Source of the DNA: Vermamoeba vermiformis
Taxonomy: Eukaryota > Tubulinea > Echinamoebida
Reading direction: 5' to 3'
DNA length: 64,000 nucleotides
NCBI GenBank assembly: GCA_045837725.1
Contig: JBEWZL010000145.1
Coordinates: 186,001-250,000 of the forward strand
In this document: positions 1 to 12,772 of the stretch, piece after piece
How the letters are laid out: every line of letters begins with the position of its first letter
Position numbering within the stretch: the first letter of the stretch is position 1
Program-made: the position numbers and the translations under genes
The notes under the pieces: generated by a model
The model's input: the letters and a program-made list of their open reading frames with translations, nothing else
Told to the model about the DNA's origin: nothing
Databases searched by the model: none

Positions 1-440
1 AACAATATTCAAAATATTCGTTGCAACTGACCAATATCAGCGGCAATTTTAGCAGCCTCTTCGGGGGTTGCGGCCACAGCACCGCGAGGTACATTGATGC
101 CAAAGCTGCGCATTAAATTTTGAGCTTGATATTCGTGGACGTTCAAGCGACGGATTTGTATCCTGTTGTCAAAGGGGCTTTTTGTCTAAAAATCAAAATA
201 ATTAGCATTAAAATTAATTATTAACATGTAGCATGCCTTATTCATCAACAAGCTTGGACGAGCAGAGAAGATATTGTTAGAAACGCTGGTCAACTTTTGC
301 GATGTGGTATTTTCAGATCGAGGTTTGCGAGCCACCAAAGAGGTAAAGCTTCTCTTAGGGACGGCATTGACCACTTTGCAAGCCTTGGATAAGAGTGTTC
401 GAGCAAGCATGGTGGAGTACTGTGAGATAGTTGAAAACAA
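1..440 (-). CDS. Succinyl-CoA ligase beta subunit, 5' end (partial)
   Basis: This is the N-terminal part of a mitochondrial succinyl-CoA synthetase beta chain (TCA cycle, succinyl-CoA to succinate with ATP or GTP formation); the rest lies beyond the window's left edge. The first exon encodes a basic, Ser/Arg-rich, acid-poor leader that fits a mitochondrial presequence. The second exon gives RRLNVHEYQAQNLMR followed by GINVPRGAVAATPEEAAKIA, the family's conserved start of the ATP-grasp fold. Frame continuity between the exons works with an intron at 186-236 that has a GC donor (AAG|GCATGC); the GT donor at 226 would shift the frame. A further donor (GGTCAG) near base 30 ends the visible exon. 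I start at Met 440; Met 410 is possible. The sequence does not say whether it is the ATP- or GTP-specific form. It diverges from RMC1. Confidence 0.8.
186..236 (-). other. Probable GC-AG intron in succinyl-CoA ligase gene
   Basis: The donor reads AAG|GCATGC and the acceptor TTTTTAG|ACAAAAAG. This choice joins the leader exon to the conserved domain exon in frame (phase 0). The nearest GT donor gives a frameshift. It is the weakest of three GC-AG candidates in the window. Confidence 0.5.
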
Positions 441-767
441 AATAAAAAAATGTCCGTTCGAAAATCAATCAAGATTGAGCCTCAACGTGCGGTGAAGTCG
501 CTTATGAATGCACTAATAACAACGAGCATGATATTAATTTACGTTGCTAAAATAATGCGACGCTAAGCAGCGAACAGAAAGCGGCACTTAGAAGCCAATT
601 GCGTCTAGACGACCGTTTCCGAAAGAACCCCTTCTCTACAATAGTATAGATACCTCTGTTAACTATTTATTGTTTAGAAATGTCATAGGTATTTTCTGTT
701 GTGTAATTCTGCGTGTGCAAAAAAAGAAAGTTGAGAGTTGTCCGGTGCATTTTTATGCGAACAGACG
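441..767. promoter_or_regulatory. Divergent intergenic spacer
   Basis: This 327-bp AT-rich spacer separates the start codons of the succinyl-CoA ligase gene and RMC1 and must hold both 5' leaders and a shared promoter region. No coding exon or clear TATA box stands out. Confidence 0.4.
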
Positions 768-3558
768 ATGGAAAAGCCAGAGAAGGGCACGAATAATAAT
801 AATTCGTCCTCTTCACGAATTAAATTTAACGACGAGAATGATGCGGATCTGTCTTCCCCGTACAAAAAGGCGCAAATGAGTTTGAATACTCATCTGTCCT
901 TTCATTTAGAGCCCAAGCCAAGTCCATTATTATTTACATCGTCGTATAAACAAGTATATTTGGACGAAGCTAACAAAGAGCTCGTGATTATCAAGGATGA
1001 TAATACCATACTTCGACAGCCAACAGATCAACCAGACAAAAAGCCAGAAAATTATGGGTAGGTTATTCACATCGTATAATATAATATTCGTCATTATTTG
1101 ATATTGGCTGTATTGCAATAATTTTTTAAAGTGAAGAAATTAAATTTGACTGTTTTTTCAATAATATTGTGTACATACGATTACTGATTTTATTATTAGC
1201 ATCAATACTATAGGAATCAGGTCTGCAAAATTCTCGCCAGACCACAAGTATTTATCAATCCAAAAGAATGACACCGAGATCGTATCCAAATAACTCTATT
1301 TTATCAATGTCTATGCTTTGTACATTTGCGATTTTGTTCCTTAACCTAACGATAATAGGAATTCATTAATTTGAAGCACATGTCAACGATAAAACAAAGC
1401 TGCAAGACCTCAACGCGATCACCAAACAAGATCTTAGATTTTTATTGGGCTAATGCTTCAAACTTCTTTTATGTGACTCAACAAGGCGTAGAATTATATA
1501 AGGTACGAGATCATATCACTATCATACCTTACTAATACTCTCGCAGTTTTACCCATTGAAATTGATTAAAGAGTTCAAACACGCAGTCAATTGGTTTGTC
1601 TATTCAGTAAGGCCATCAATCGCATATAATGAATCCATACTAATCTATTTATAGCCTCATTTGCGAATATTGCTCACGACCTCGGGACCAAAATCGAGTC
1701 TGTTGCAAGGGTATCATTTCACTTTGCGACCGAACAATGTCATCAAACTGCCGCAGTTTTTCATTGACCTCGCTCCCAATGATGGTGGTGCCGTTAAGCC
1801 ACACGAGATAGCTATAGCACAATTGTGAGTTCGACAGAAATGCTTCTTTGACGCGTGACACTGACATGCATTTACACAGGTACTCACGCGTGTACTGCAT
1901 TCACATCTACAACAAGAAGCAAGAGCTCGTGTTGTATCACTTGACCAAGGACAATGTCATCAAAAAGCTGGGCATTGATTTGCACACCAATGGCACTGTG
2001 TTCGTGCATGTGATTGATAATTTGCTGATCACGCACAATGTGGAACAAAAGGTATGTCTTTTATTCATTAATTGAGGTCATTTATTGAGCATTTCAATAG
2101 GTCTCGATGCTGTTCGATATCAAAGCCAAGAATGCACAAGAAGAATTCATCGCCTTTCCCCTCGCTGCCCCGTTGCCTCTGAGTCCATTCCCGAACTTGA
2201 CAGGCGAGGTTAAGGGCAATAACAGCAGTAGTTCTAGCTACGATGGCACTGCTGACCTTTGTAAGTGATTTGCCAATGCGTAGTTCACAAGCTAACATTG
2301 TTTAGATCCGCGAGAATGGAGTTATCACATTCCTTCGCTGATACTAGATCGACGATCACACTGTCTGTGGCAGTTAGATGTCAATTATCCCGCACTGTGC
2401 GTCAGTGTTGGCAACAGAATTAAACTGGTCACGTTCTTGTTGCGCCGATCAAACACGAAACAACTGCTCCTCAATGTCATTCAGGCCGCACTCGAGGTAC
2501 GTGTTACTACATTTGTAGTGGCTGTGCTAATTATTACAACAGGAACGAGAAGCTCTTCACATCCTCTCATCAGTGTTTGACATGCTCAATTCAGTACTCG
2601 CAGCTTATGCGCAAGAGTCAAAAACTAACACTAACGTACCCAACGGAACTGCACCACCGAGCCTGCCAAAACAAGGCTCTGACACGCCAAATTTAGAAAA
2701 ATCTCCCGCCGTGGACAAGCGATCGTTGCAAGGGTCAGGAGGCCATCTGGTTTTAGAAAGTAATAGCGACTTGACGTCTAAACGCACGGAGAGATTTTGG
2801 AACAAATTTGTGAGCAGCATTGGAGTGCTCAACAACAATAACAGCAATAGCGACAGTAACAACTTGATTTCACCCCGAAGTGACGAACAAAATGGCCACG
2901 CTGATCACAACGCCCCAGCGAGGACATGGGACGGATATTTGGTGATTGATCAAGAAGACATTTATACGCAAGTGTTTGTGCCTGTCGAAGAGAAGGGAGT
3001 AAGTGCTACTTTTGTATTTGTTGGGCCGTATTAACGTGCTCTTAGGTCCTCGATTTCAAATTCCTCGTTGCAGTCGTGGTCGAATACATTCGCAGCCTCA
3101 ACTTCCATCAGCTCTCAGTGCACTCGTATCTCTACGAGCTCGTCATCAACCTGCTCATCCGCAACAATCGCTACTATCAACTGCATCAGTTCTTGCAGTA
3201 CCACGTCGTCACTGACTCGATGCACGTCGCATGTCAGTTGCTGTCTCTTGAAACTATCTACCCGCCAGCCCATCAACTCGCCCTGGACATGTTGAAGCGA
3301 TTGAAAGCACACGATCAAATTCTCGAAGTGTTTTTGACCCAAGGCAACATCTTCCAAGCACTCAAATTCCTCAAAAGTCACGGCAACATCAAGGTGTCAC
3401 CGTTGCGGTTCTTAGAGCTCGCTGAAAAACTGAAAGACGACAGTACATTCTACACAGTCTATCAGTTCTTTGACGAGCGAAACATGATTGATTTGAAGAC
3501 CTGCGACAAATACGTGCGACTGTTCAAATCAAAATTCCCTGGCGAAGTTAAATTGTAA
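768..3558 (+). CDS. RMC1: RMC1 / Mic1 regulator of MON1-CCZ1
   Basis: RMC1 (C18orf8, Mic1) is the third subunit of the MON1-CCZ1 Rab7 exchange complex in animals, acting at late endosomes and autophagosomes. An N-terminal beta-propeller-like half is encoded by several short exons (IRSAKFSPDHKYLSIQ near 1220, VTQQGVELYK near 1480, HIYNKKQELVLYHL near 1900). The C-terminal Mic1 domain is highly conserved: VVEYIRSLNFHQLSVHSYL and the stretch from 3185 to 3300, including LHQFLQYHV and YPPAHQLALDMLKRL, align with human RMC1. A Ser/Asn-rich insert near 2600-2900 is probably a disordered loop. The start is the first ATG (768) in frame with conserved sequence. An AATAAA-like signal follows at about 3577. 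The 3' end faces REXO4 with 51 bp between the stop codons. Confidence 0.9.
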
Positions 3559-3609
3559 ACACTCCAAACCAATGTAAATAAATCAAATGCGTGTTGTGTT
3601 TATTTCACC

Positions 3610-4876
3610 TCATGACTCGCTGCCACTTTGTTCTGAAACCTCTTCGCTCACACTTTCTTCGCTGTGCTGTGTTCCGTTGCTCATTGTAACAGTAGTCTTT
3701 TTAGTGGTCTTCTTCTTAGCCGTACGGGAGTTGTATTTACGCTTCATCTTTGCAGCAATGTCTTTCTCCCAGGCCTTCTTCAAGTGTTTGTACAACAATA
3801 GTGCAGCACGTGCGTCTTCATCAGGCTCGTGCTCGCCAGATTGAATTTCAATGCCCAAAATAGTCTTCATGAGATATCTTAGCGCGTGAGGCTTGCCTTT
3901 AGTTCGTTGCAAAGGTCTGTATTTAGCAGTGTCGCGACACAAGTGCCACGGGTGACTCAGCATCAATGCTCTAAAGTCGTTCAACAGTGAATGTCCGACC
4001 ACAATCTTTCCGTCAATAATTGCTGAAACTTCTTTCTGTACAACTTCGAATGGGAAGGCTGCAGCGACAACGGTGAGAAATAAATCATAAACTAGCACTC
4101 GAGTCAAACGTACCATTCGGGCCCCTCAAGTCAGCAGGTCGCACACCAGACCACTTCGTTCTATAGTCCACAACAGGGTCCTTAGGATTGGGTCGCACAA
4201 ATTTGTCGTAAATGACATTGCCGTAACTGTTCACGATACACACACGCGCCAGAGCACTTTCTTGTCCGTTAATTCCAACACCAACCATTTCACAATCGAG
4301 TGCCAAGTATTTAGTAACACTACGAATATTATTAGGTCCTATTCAAAAGCCGGATCTGTTGCATCATTAACTTACTCGGTGCTCGCGTTGACAGGTCCGG
4401 GCATTTTCTTTATTTCAAACTTCTTTTGTTGAGCTAATTGTTCTTTCTCTTCCTTTTCATACTCAGATATCTTAATAACTTCGAATTTTTCGCTGGAAGG
4501 TTGGTATTTTTGGACTTTTTTCTTCTTCGACTTGGGGATCTGATCCTGAATCCCGAACGAAAATCAGATTTTTTGTTCCCAAGCAAGCGTATAAATATAT
4601 TAATATTTTTCGCATTGGTTTTACCTTTAATTTATCCCAATTTGAATTTGGAAGAACGATCTTGGTTTTTTTGGTGGATTCGGTTGTTTTCTTTTCAGTT
4701 TCGGTTGCTGCTACCGTCTTAGCTTTTTTAACATTCTTTTTTCCGTCGGTTTCATTCTCTTCGCGTTTGCGCTTTTCTCCTAGATCACGATCTCGATCAG
4801 CTTTCTGAAACATATAATCGGTAAGAGAAAAATACTAACCTGCTTTCGGCATTTTAGGCTTTATGCTCGCAGACAT
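3610..4876 (-). CDS. REXO4: REXO4-type 3'-5' RNA exonuclease
   Basis: This is a DEDDh exonuclease of the Rex4 family, nucleolar factors linked to rRNA processing. A short first exon ([12 protein letters not shown]) and a lysine-rich basic exon (4472-4815) precede the catalytic domain. Visible motifs are [10 protein letters not shown] (ExoI Asp and Glu, about 4300), [13 protein letters not shown] (ExoII, about 3990) and [10 protein letters not shown] (ExoIII His and Asp, about 3820). The C-terminus is a basic and acidic Ser/Glu tail. [20 protein letters not shown] is the Rex4-type segment between ExoI and ExoII. The gene is divergent from the GCP5-like gene, with 172 bp between start codons. 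Confidence 0.9.
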
Positions 4877-5048
4877 GTTGTTGCTCTTTCAAGACGGCCG
4901 TTCAGAATGGCAGATATTTCAATTTTTTTGTTCTTATTCGACGGTGTTGATCCAGAACACACTGACCCTTTGTATAATATAATTTATCTATGTTGTATTT
5001 ATTTATCTAGCAAGTAGTGCCATAATACAATTGATATCGCAATAGGCG

Positions 5049-8000
5049 ATGCTATCACAACTACCACCTTCGAGGAGGCCAGTCTATGCTGACAATGGTT
5101 CAAATCAACCCTCAATATTGCAATTAATATCGAGACTAGCAATTAAATTGGGTAGTCAACGATTAGAGACAGATCCAAAGCACAATAATGAAAAAATTCA
5201 AATAATTTATCAAAAATTACTCGATAAAAGGGTAAGCGTAAAATCACTCGAGTATATTGATGGAGAGTTCGGTTCCATTATTTCCATCAGAAAATATTAT
5301 TTAAATAAATGGCGCCATTTTCAAATTTCTTTTTTCCAGAGCAAGCCACGGTCCTCTGAGGCAGTAAAAGCAGATAATATGCGCACTAGACTTGCCCTAG
5401 AATTTGATTTTCGATCCAATGGCCTCTATGACCATTCCAATGCCCTCAGTTTGCTTTTGGATCACTTCAAGAGGTATGCACGATAGTGCTATCGGTCACG
5501 TGTTAACAGTAGCTCAGATGTAAATATATTCCATCGACATACAATAGACGAGTCAATGCACCATTAAGCGAACACGATGCTATTATAACATGTCTCCTCT
5601 CTCTGCGACAAGTAGATCTGTCAGCACATGTTCCACAGCTCTCAGAGTACGTACAAATGTATTTATTTGTATTTCTAACACGCGTTGTAGTTATTCGATA
5701 AGTCTGCTGAAGAAAACAGCGCAATATAATCGTGAGCTGTTGAGCTATCCAAAGGACGTGTATTTGTTCGGCGAGACTAAGATCGACAAGTACTTGCCAC
5801 TCAGCGAGTCAAACATCACGATATTTCACGATGATGTGTTTGAGCTCGATAGCGACACCGAGGATGACATGCAACAACCAACAGCAACAGATGAACGCGA
5901 GAAAGATTTGATGAATATGCTCACTCAGTTTGATCAAACACCGCGTAAGTTCTTCTGACCACCGAATATAATATGGAACTAATGAACGTAGTCATTGACG
6001 AAACACTGTTAATGGAACACGATCCAATAGTGCAACAACGATTGCTGGAGACTGAAACAAGTCTCTATGGCTCGCTTGTCAACCCTCGAGGTATTTCTCA
6101 TGTGTTACGTGTCTTAGCTTGTATTAACATGACATAGCCCCCATGCACACAATCGAAGTTAAGCTGTCCATCCCTGAACTCCCAGAGCTCCCCGATGACA
6201 TGAGCAAGTTCTCGCTATTCACGCGTGAAGTTGAGCTCGCGTCAGAATTCACTTCGTTAGCGAACATGCACAAAGAACTGGATTTGAGCAAATTTATGAC
6301 AAATGAACCTGACACTAGACCTGCCTCTGATGACGCGTTGGAGACATTTGATGCCGATCATGACACATTGCACGACCTCTGGCTGCAGTCACTGAACAGA
6401 GAAAGCACGAAGGTACGTCGAACAATTGCAAAGAGTTAATATACTGACCGATACAGCTTGCCGCGAGGTCATGGGACGGAAGCTGCACGACAGACAAATC
6501 GGCTTTAAAAAAGAATTTGTTGTCTTTCGATGCCAGTGACATCAAGCTGAAGATACGTGAGGACTGTCTCACTGACCCTGTGCTCAACAGAACCATGGCA
6601 CATTACCAACACAATGTGGAGTATGTTCGACATGAGTATATTAGATTACAAAATTAATCGATTGACAGACACAAAATCAAAGTGTCCAACTTGCCCGTAG
6701 CATTGGATGGACTTCCCTCGCTCGTTGATGACGTATTAAACTCCCTGAAAAAGAAGATTCCAGTAAATGAGCTCACAACAGTGTTACAAAGTGTCACGTG
6801 GTCACTGCTACGCGAAGAGTTGATTCAAATCGATCTACTCGTCAATGTGATCCAACAGTTCATTGACCAGATATTGGGTGGGCCTTTGGAAACGCACAAC
6901 GAAGCGGCTATCTTAGACCTGTCAAAGAGAGACGTGGTGCCTGAAAGTGAGGAGAGTGACATCTCTGATAACGATGCGGGGGACAGCGATGATGACGAAT
7001 TTTACGAGAACTATTATGCTCAGTTGGACGCTGATGAAGAAACAGCAGCGATGAACGAGTTCCCTAAGACACCTGTCAAATCTCACACGTCACGGCAAGA
7101 CCCATACAACTACAGCTTCTTCACGCACATGTCACTCAAAGATCAACTTGGACATTTGATGGAACACGATCGCTCGATGATTGAGCGTGCCTTCGCCGTC
7201 ACACTCGAAGAGATTGTGCAAACAATTCGCGCGACTGTTTTGAACCTGCCTGAGAGTGTTGACTTGACACCATTGTCGCAACACATCCCAGCCACCGAAA
7301 CTAGCCTAGAGCCCTCATTGGATGCACTCAAGCACGTGTGGCAAGACCCTTGGCCTTTGGAGCTTCTACCTCCTGTACATATTGTAAATACTGCCGATAG
7401 ACACACCTCTCCACAAGTGCCACAAGTCCTGCATGCACAACTGATGCAACGTCTTCAGCTCCTCCGCGACCAATCACGTGTCATTGCTAGCCTATGCACC
7501 TCTAGTCCAGTGTACCTCTCGGCTAAGTCTACTAACGACATCGATGCAGCTATTGAAGAGCCAGAGACACCTCGTGCCAGTGAACGAGGACCTCGACTGT
7601 TGAGTTATTTGTACGACCAATCTCAACAAGCTGATGACTACGGCTTCAGTCACCTTATATTCAAAAGAACATTCGGACCGTATTGCAAGATGATTGAAGA
7701 GTGGCTGTGCCACGGCAAATGTTGGTCCGATTACTTCGCGGAGTTTTTCATCGTCAAAGCAAAGCACAAGCCTGCACGCAATGCTGAGTATTGGACCAAA
7801 GCTTTTACGGTATGGCGCATATGTTTTGGGTCCACAATGATTAACAAGCATCAGAAACGAGAGGAACTGCTGCCAGTGTTTATGAAGGACTTTGAAGACT
7901 TGATTTACAAGACTGGCTTGGTAGTGAACATGTTCAAAGACATTCAGAGTCGCAATCACTCTCGCTCTGCTGTCCCTACACTACCCAAACATTTAGACCT

Positions 8001-9233
8001 GGCCAACAAGTTCCTGGTGCTAGATCAGTAAGTGACACTGGTTTATTCTGCGTATACTTTGGCTCATCTCGTTGCAGATTCAACGCGCACTTGACAGGTG
8101 AGTCGGTAATCGCATCTCTCATCGGCACTGAGGCCCCGTCACCTGCACTCGTACCACTAGACATGCTGTTGCGTGAGTCATTTGGCCAAATCATTGCAGA
8201 TCATCACAAACTCGTCAATCGATTGCACTTGGACAGCTTGACAAATGACATGCAAATGCGTCAACACTTCGCGTCACTCAAGTTCTATTATTTCGGCTAC
8301 TTCGTGGAACTGTTCTATCATAATCTCAACTCCGAGATGAACGAAAGAACCATGCGCACGCATGGCAGTATTGAAGCCATTATGACTTCTATTCGTGTCA
8401 TGTTCAAGCGCCGTAAGCTGGAGCAACTATTCAATGTGGCAGTGGACAGATCACTCGGCCAAGCCACTACCAGTGATCCAGATGTGTTGACGAGCCTGAG
8501 TGCCGATCAACTGTGCTTCATGCCGCAAGGAGACTACGCACAACCGACTTCAAATGACATCTTTGGCACGTGTCAGCTGAGTTACATGTGTCCGTGGCCG
8601 TTGAATGTCATCGTCAACCAAGATGCCCTGCACAAGTACCACCGAGTATTTGTGCTATTGTTCAAGTTGAAACGAGCAGCACGTAGTCTGAATGAGATCT
8701 GGTCTGCTTTCCAACACCCCTCGCGAAAGCGCAAAGCAATGTCACAACACTCGTTGTCCATTGAACTCATGCGTCAAGAGATGTACCACTTTGTCGTCAC
8801 GCTGCAGAACTACTTGACCAATCAGATCAGCGATGTGAGCTGGAACGAGTTTCAACAAAATCTGCAAAGAGTGGAGTCCTTCGAAGACGTGATTGAGGTG
8901 CACACCAAGTACATCGATGCTGTCATCACACGGTGCATGTTGAATGACCCCGCCAAGCCCATTCAAGTCACATTGGATCGTATCCTAGCAGCCATTCACT
9001 TATTCTACGAACAAGTCGATCAGTACCTCAAAACTGAAGTGCAGTCCAAGCAAGATCCAAACACTAACCTGCTCGTCAGCATTCAATCCACTAAGCTCGA
9101 GTTTCGTCAGTGTGCCAAGTTCTTGTTCACTATTGTCAGTGCCCTGTCGAGCAAGGGCTACAAATACGACTTGACAGATCTGCTCGTCAATTTGAATTAC
9201 AACTTGCACTACGATAAACTGACAATAAAATAA
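5049..9233 (+). CDS. TUBGCP5: Gamma-tubulin complex component, GCP5-like
   Basis: This is a Spc97/Spc98-family protein of the gamma-tubulin ring complex that nucleates microtubules. The GRIP1 half includes FKRTFGPYCKMIEEWLCHGK and AEFFIVKAKHK (about 7660-7770). The GRIP2 half includes FDLSYRVPWP-like sequence LSYMCPWPLNVIVNQDAL (about 8580) and YHRVFVLLFKLKRAARSL. The long N-terminal region with acidic stretches, and the wording of the GRIP2 core, fit GCP5 better than GCP2, 3 or 4; GCP6 cannot be excluded. The start ATG at 5049 is followed by introns with clear GTAAGC donors, for example at 5236. The last exons are long. It converges on the RING gene with 68 bp between stops. Confidence 0.85.
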
Positions 9234-9301
9234 CTGTAATTATCATCGTAAATAAGCACTCGCGCATCTACAAAAACAACTTTTTACATGGGGATCTGAG
9301 A

Positions 9302-10685
9302 CTACTCAGTATCAACTTCTTTTTTACAAACCGGACAGACGTGGTTCATGGCCAGCCATTTGTCCACACACGCTGCGTGAAAAGCGTGGAAACAGGGCAG
9401 AGTCTTGACTTTGTCTCCCGTCTCAAAATCATCAAGACAGATACTGCACTGTGATTGTGCACTGTTCTTGACATTCTCTTTGTTATATACAGATACGGGC
9501 AGCAAATGGATGTTTTTTGCTGCGACTTTGACGGGCTCGAGATTGACCAACGACTGAACACGAAGTTAGTTTGGTGCAAAGGAGCTAATAAAGCACGTAC
9601 CTCATAACTCATGTGTCCGACAGGTGAGTGGTGGTGATGACGGTGCCCGTGGTGATGGTGCAGTCCTCGGCGACCAAATGAAATTGAAGGTGAATGTGAA
9701 TTGAGATTTAAAAAGCTGTAGTCGTCGTGCACTGGTGACACGAATCGCGGTGCATTTAACAGTCGTCGTGAATGTGTTGAGTAGCCAGACATGTCATTGT
9801 GCACCATTTGATCCTCTTGCTCTTGCAACATGCGTGCAAATTCTTCGTCAGTCATTTCAGTGCCTGGCTGCGGACTAGACCTAGGTTGTGGTTGTGGTGC
9901 TCTGACAAAGTGGTCGTTCAGCTCCAGGTCTTGCTCCAGCAGTCGCCGTGCTAATTGTTCACTTTTGCGCTCATCTTCTTCTCGTTTGCGCTGTACCTTT
10001 TCCTCTTCGCTGAGCAGTGCGTGTGCTGCACGAGCAGAGCGCGGACTAAACAACGAGAGCGGCTCTTCATCGTCTATGTGAATCAGCTCGTCGTTCACGG
10101 TGCGGGGCAACAAGAAGTGTCGCTCTCCATTGTTGTTCAGTCCGATCCGTCGAGGGCGCGGTCTAGTGGCTGCAATGCGCGGGTCAGGTGAGGGCAGATC
10201 TGGATCTTCAACCAAATCTACCACTGTGGGCTCGTTGTCTGGGTCATCACTCTCCTCATCATATGATCCACCTCTGCGCGTAGATTCGCTGCGTGACTCT
10301 TCATCAGGGTAATCAGGCTCCGAGTTGTAGCTCTTCTCTTCTGACACACGCGACAGATCGTAGTCCGAACTGCTCTCGTCCTCATCATAATGGAACGTAT
10401 TAATACGTCCACTGCGTCCATTGTGATGCGAGTAGTCATTGGTCCGTCTACGCTTCGGCGCGTGATCTGAAGCGAAGATCGAAATTAATAATTAATTTTC
10501 AATATGTTTTGTTATTATTGGCCTAAATATTGTGATGCTTGCTTGAATTAATATGGATTAAATAACCATCAAAAGAAATTTTTCAATTTTCTTGCCAACA
10601 AGAATATTTTGTCAGCAGGTGATGACAAACACTTACTCTCCTCGGAGGACTCCTCTACGCTAATATGTCTTCGTTTAGGAGGCAT
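9302..10685 (-). CDS. RING-H2 E3 ubiquitin ligase
   Basis: The C-terminal exon encodes a RING-H2 finger, CSICLDDFETGDKVKTLPC then FHAFHAACVDKW and CPVCKK, with the Cys3-His2-Cys3 spacing that binds two zincs and recruits an E2. It resembles the Arkadia/RNF38/BIG BROTHER class. The rest is acidic and low-complexity: an Asp/Glu/Ser-rich N-terminus, an Arg/Glu helix near 9960-10020, and a His-rich run HHHHGHRHHHH near 9640. Two N-terminal exons were joined by frame: MPPKRRHISVEESSEE (start 10685), then an exon from about 10469. The N-terminus after Met removal would be Pro-Pro-Lys, a possible NTMT1 methylation motif. The substrate cannot be told from sequence. Confidence 0.85.
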
Positions 10686-11192
10686 TGATCAAGCAACAAT
10701 TTATCAAATATTATAGAACGAGCCGTGGGGCCTGATGCAGTACTAGAAAGGCAATTTCGTCAATCACACGGTCTCTATCACTAAGATAGTGTTCTATGTG
10801 TTTGTGTTACGAAGTGATTTTGAATGTTAAGCAACGTTCAAAACCAAACGCGGGAATTTAGCTTTGCATCTGGCCACGTGCCAATTATTTTGCGCGCACT
10901 TACCGAATGACACGACTATAGGAGAAGAGAAGAGAGCTGCACAAACAAGCTCATCACTTATCATTTAATTGAGTTGCCTATATAAAGGTAGAGCTTGTTT
11001 ACGCTGAAGCTTCGAATAAAGTTCAGATCCGATCCGAAAAACTGGACAGAAAAAATACAAAATTTATTTGTTGAATGTAGCTAGCTTAAAACAGTTATTT
11101 GCTCTTTTAGTTTAATTTTTATAATTATTTATTACTCGCTTTTCGGAATTAAAAGCTAAATACCGAAAAATGCTCACGTATTATTTCAGATA
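10686..11192. promoter_or_regulatory. Divergent promoter region with TATA box and 5' UTR intron
   Basis: This 507-bp spacer lies between the RING gene and ARP6. TATATAAAGG at 10979-10988 is a good TATA box for rightward transcription into ARP6. A TTATTTCAG acceptor three bases before the ARP6 ATG implies a 5' UTR intron. No coding exon is seen. Confidence 0.5.
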
Positions 11193-12644
11193 ATGGACGC
11201 ACAAACACAGCCAAGTGTAGATGTAAAGCCAACAGAATCAAAAACACTAATATTAGACAACGGCAGTCATCAACTGCGCGTAGGATTCAAAGACAGCGCT
11301 GCACCGTTGCGCATTGCACCGAACTGTGCAGTTAAAACCAAGAACAATAAGCACCGCCTCATTGGTGAGGAGATCGAACAGTTTGTCGGAGATCTGTCCG
11401 GCCTCGTGTATCGCAGGCCATTTGACAAGGGCTATTTGATCAACTGGGACTTGCAAAAAGAGATCTGGGACTTTGAACACGCGCAGAAACGCATCAATGA
11501 GAAGATAGAACCGAGCAGCACCAAACTGTTGATGACAGAGCCGCTGTTCACTCCTGACATTCTCGCCAAGATCAGCGATCAAGTGCTGTTCGAGGAGTAC
11601 GGCTTTGAGTCCGTGTTGACAGCGTCAGCCCCTGGACTCAGTTGGCTGCACCATCAATCCACGCAGAAATCACCCAGTCCGTGTGGCTTGGTAGTAGATG
11701 TCGGTTACTCATTCACACATGTCGTGCCGTTCTATGACAACCACTTGATCAATTATGGTGTCAAACGCATCAACGTTGGAGGCAAATTACTGACCAATTA
11801 CTTGAAAGAAATCATTTCTTATCGGTACTGTTCACCTGCATATCATACTAATTACCACTAACACTCGTGCTAGATACTACAATATGATGGAAGAAACATT
11901 TTTGATCAATATCATCAAAGAGAAGCTGTGTTATGTGTCGCAAAACTTTTTGCAAGACTTGGCATCAACAAAAAGGCAAGCGGATCCGCTTTCAACAAAC
12001 TGTGAGCGTAATATCTAATCCATCGCATAGGAGAGACAACAAAATTAGACGCGAGTACGTGCTGCCAGACTACGCACTGAACAAATACGGCTATATTAAA
12101 GGCGAAGAATCACCACCTGCTGGCTATGATCCGAAAGACGAACAAGTACGTTATTAATCACGCGTAGTTGCGCTGAGACTAACGGTCCGCAACAGATATT
12201 GGTGATGAACAACGAACGTATCACAGTCCCTGAAATATTGTTTAATCCAAGTGACATTGGCATTTATCAAGCTGGTGTGCCTGAGACCATTGTGCAGTCA
12301 GTCGAAAGTCTGCACCGAGACATGCACCCAGCCATGTACAGTAACATTGTGCTCATGGGTGGTTGCACGCAGTTCAAAGGCTTTAAAGAACGCCTTGAAA
12401 AAGAGTTGCGCGCACTCGTCCCTGCTGAGTACCCGATTAACATCACAATGCCTGACAAGTAAGACAACTTTTAATACCATAACAATGTATTAGTTATTAA
12501 CTTCGTTTCAGTCCTACACTCGCTGCATGGGAAGGAGGCAAACTGTTGGCTAATCAACCAGATTTTGACAAACGAGCAGTGACCAAAGCTGAGTACTCCG
12601 AATATGGTCACGTAATTTGCAAGCGAAAGTTTGGTTTGCTTTAA
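11193..12644 (+). CDS. ACTR6: Actin-related protein 6 (SWR1/SRCAP complex)
   Basis: ARP6 is a nuclear actin fold subunit of the SWR1/SRCAP remodeller that exchanges H2A for H2A.Z. The sequence shows [14 protein letters not shown] (phosphate-1 loop), [73 protein letters not shown] and the C-terminal [10 protein letters not shown]. These match ARP6 rather than conventional actin or ARP5. There are at least four coding introns. One, at 11976-12030, has a GC donor, and without it the frame to [13 protein letters not shown] is broken. The N-terminus carries about 18 extra residues relative to animal ARP6. The gene converges on the SH3 gene. Confidence 0.93.
11976..12030 (+). other. GC-AG intron in ARP6
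   Basis: The donor AAAAG|GCAAGC and acceptor CGCATAG|GAGAG give a 55-nt intron. Splicing here joins LASTKR to [14 protein letters not shown] in frame; no GT donor nearby does so. Confidence 0.75.
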
Positions 12645-12772
12645 TTGTAATAATAAATCAAGAATTGATGCGAACAGAGAGTTCTGGTTTATTTGTACAT
12701 GAATTGAGTCGCGGAGACGAAATTCGGAAAAACTAATTTTACATGGAAGTGTGTTGTTGGTGAAACACCTTA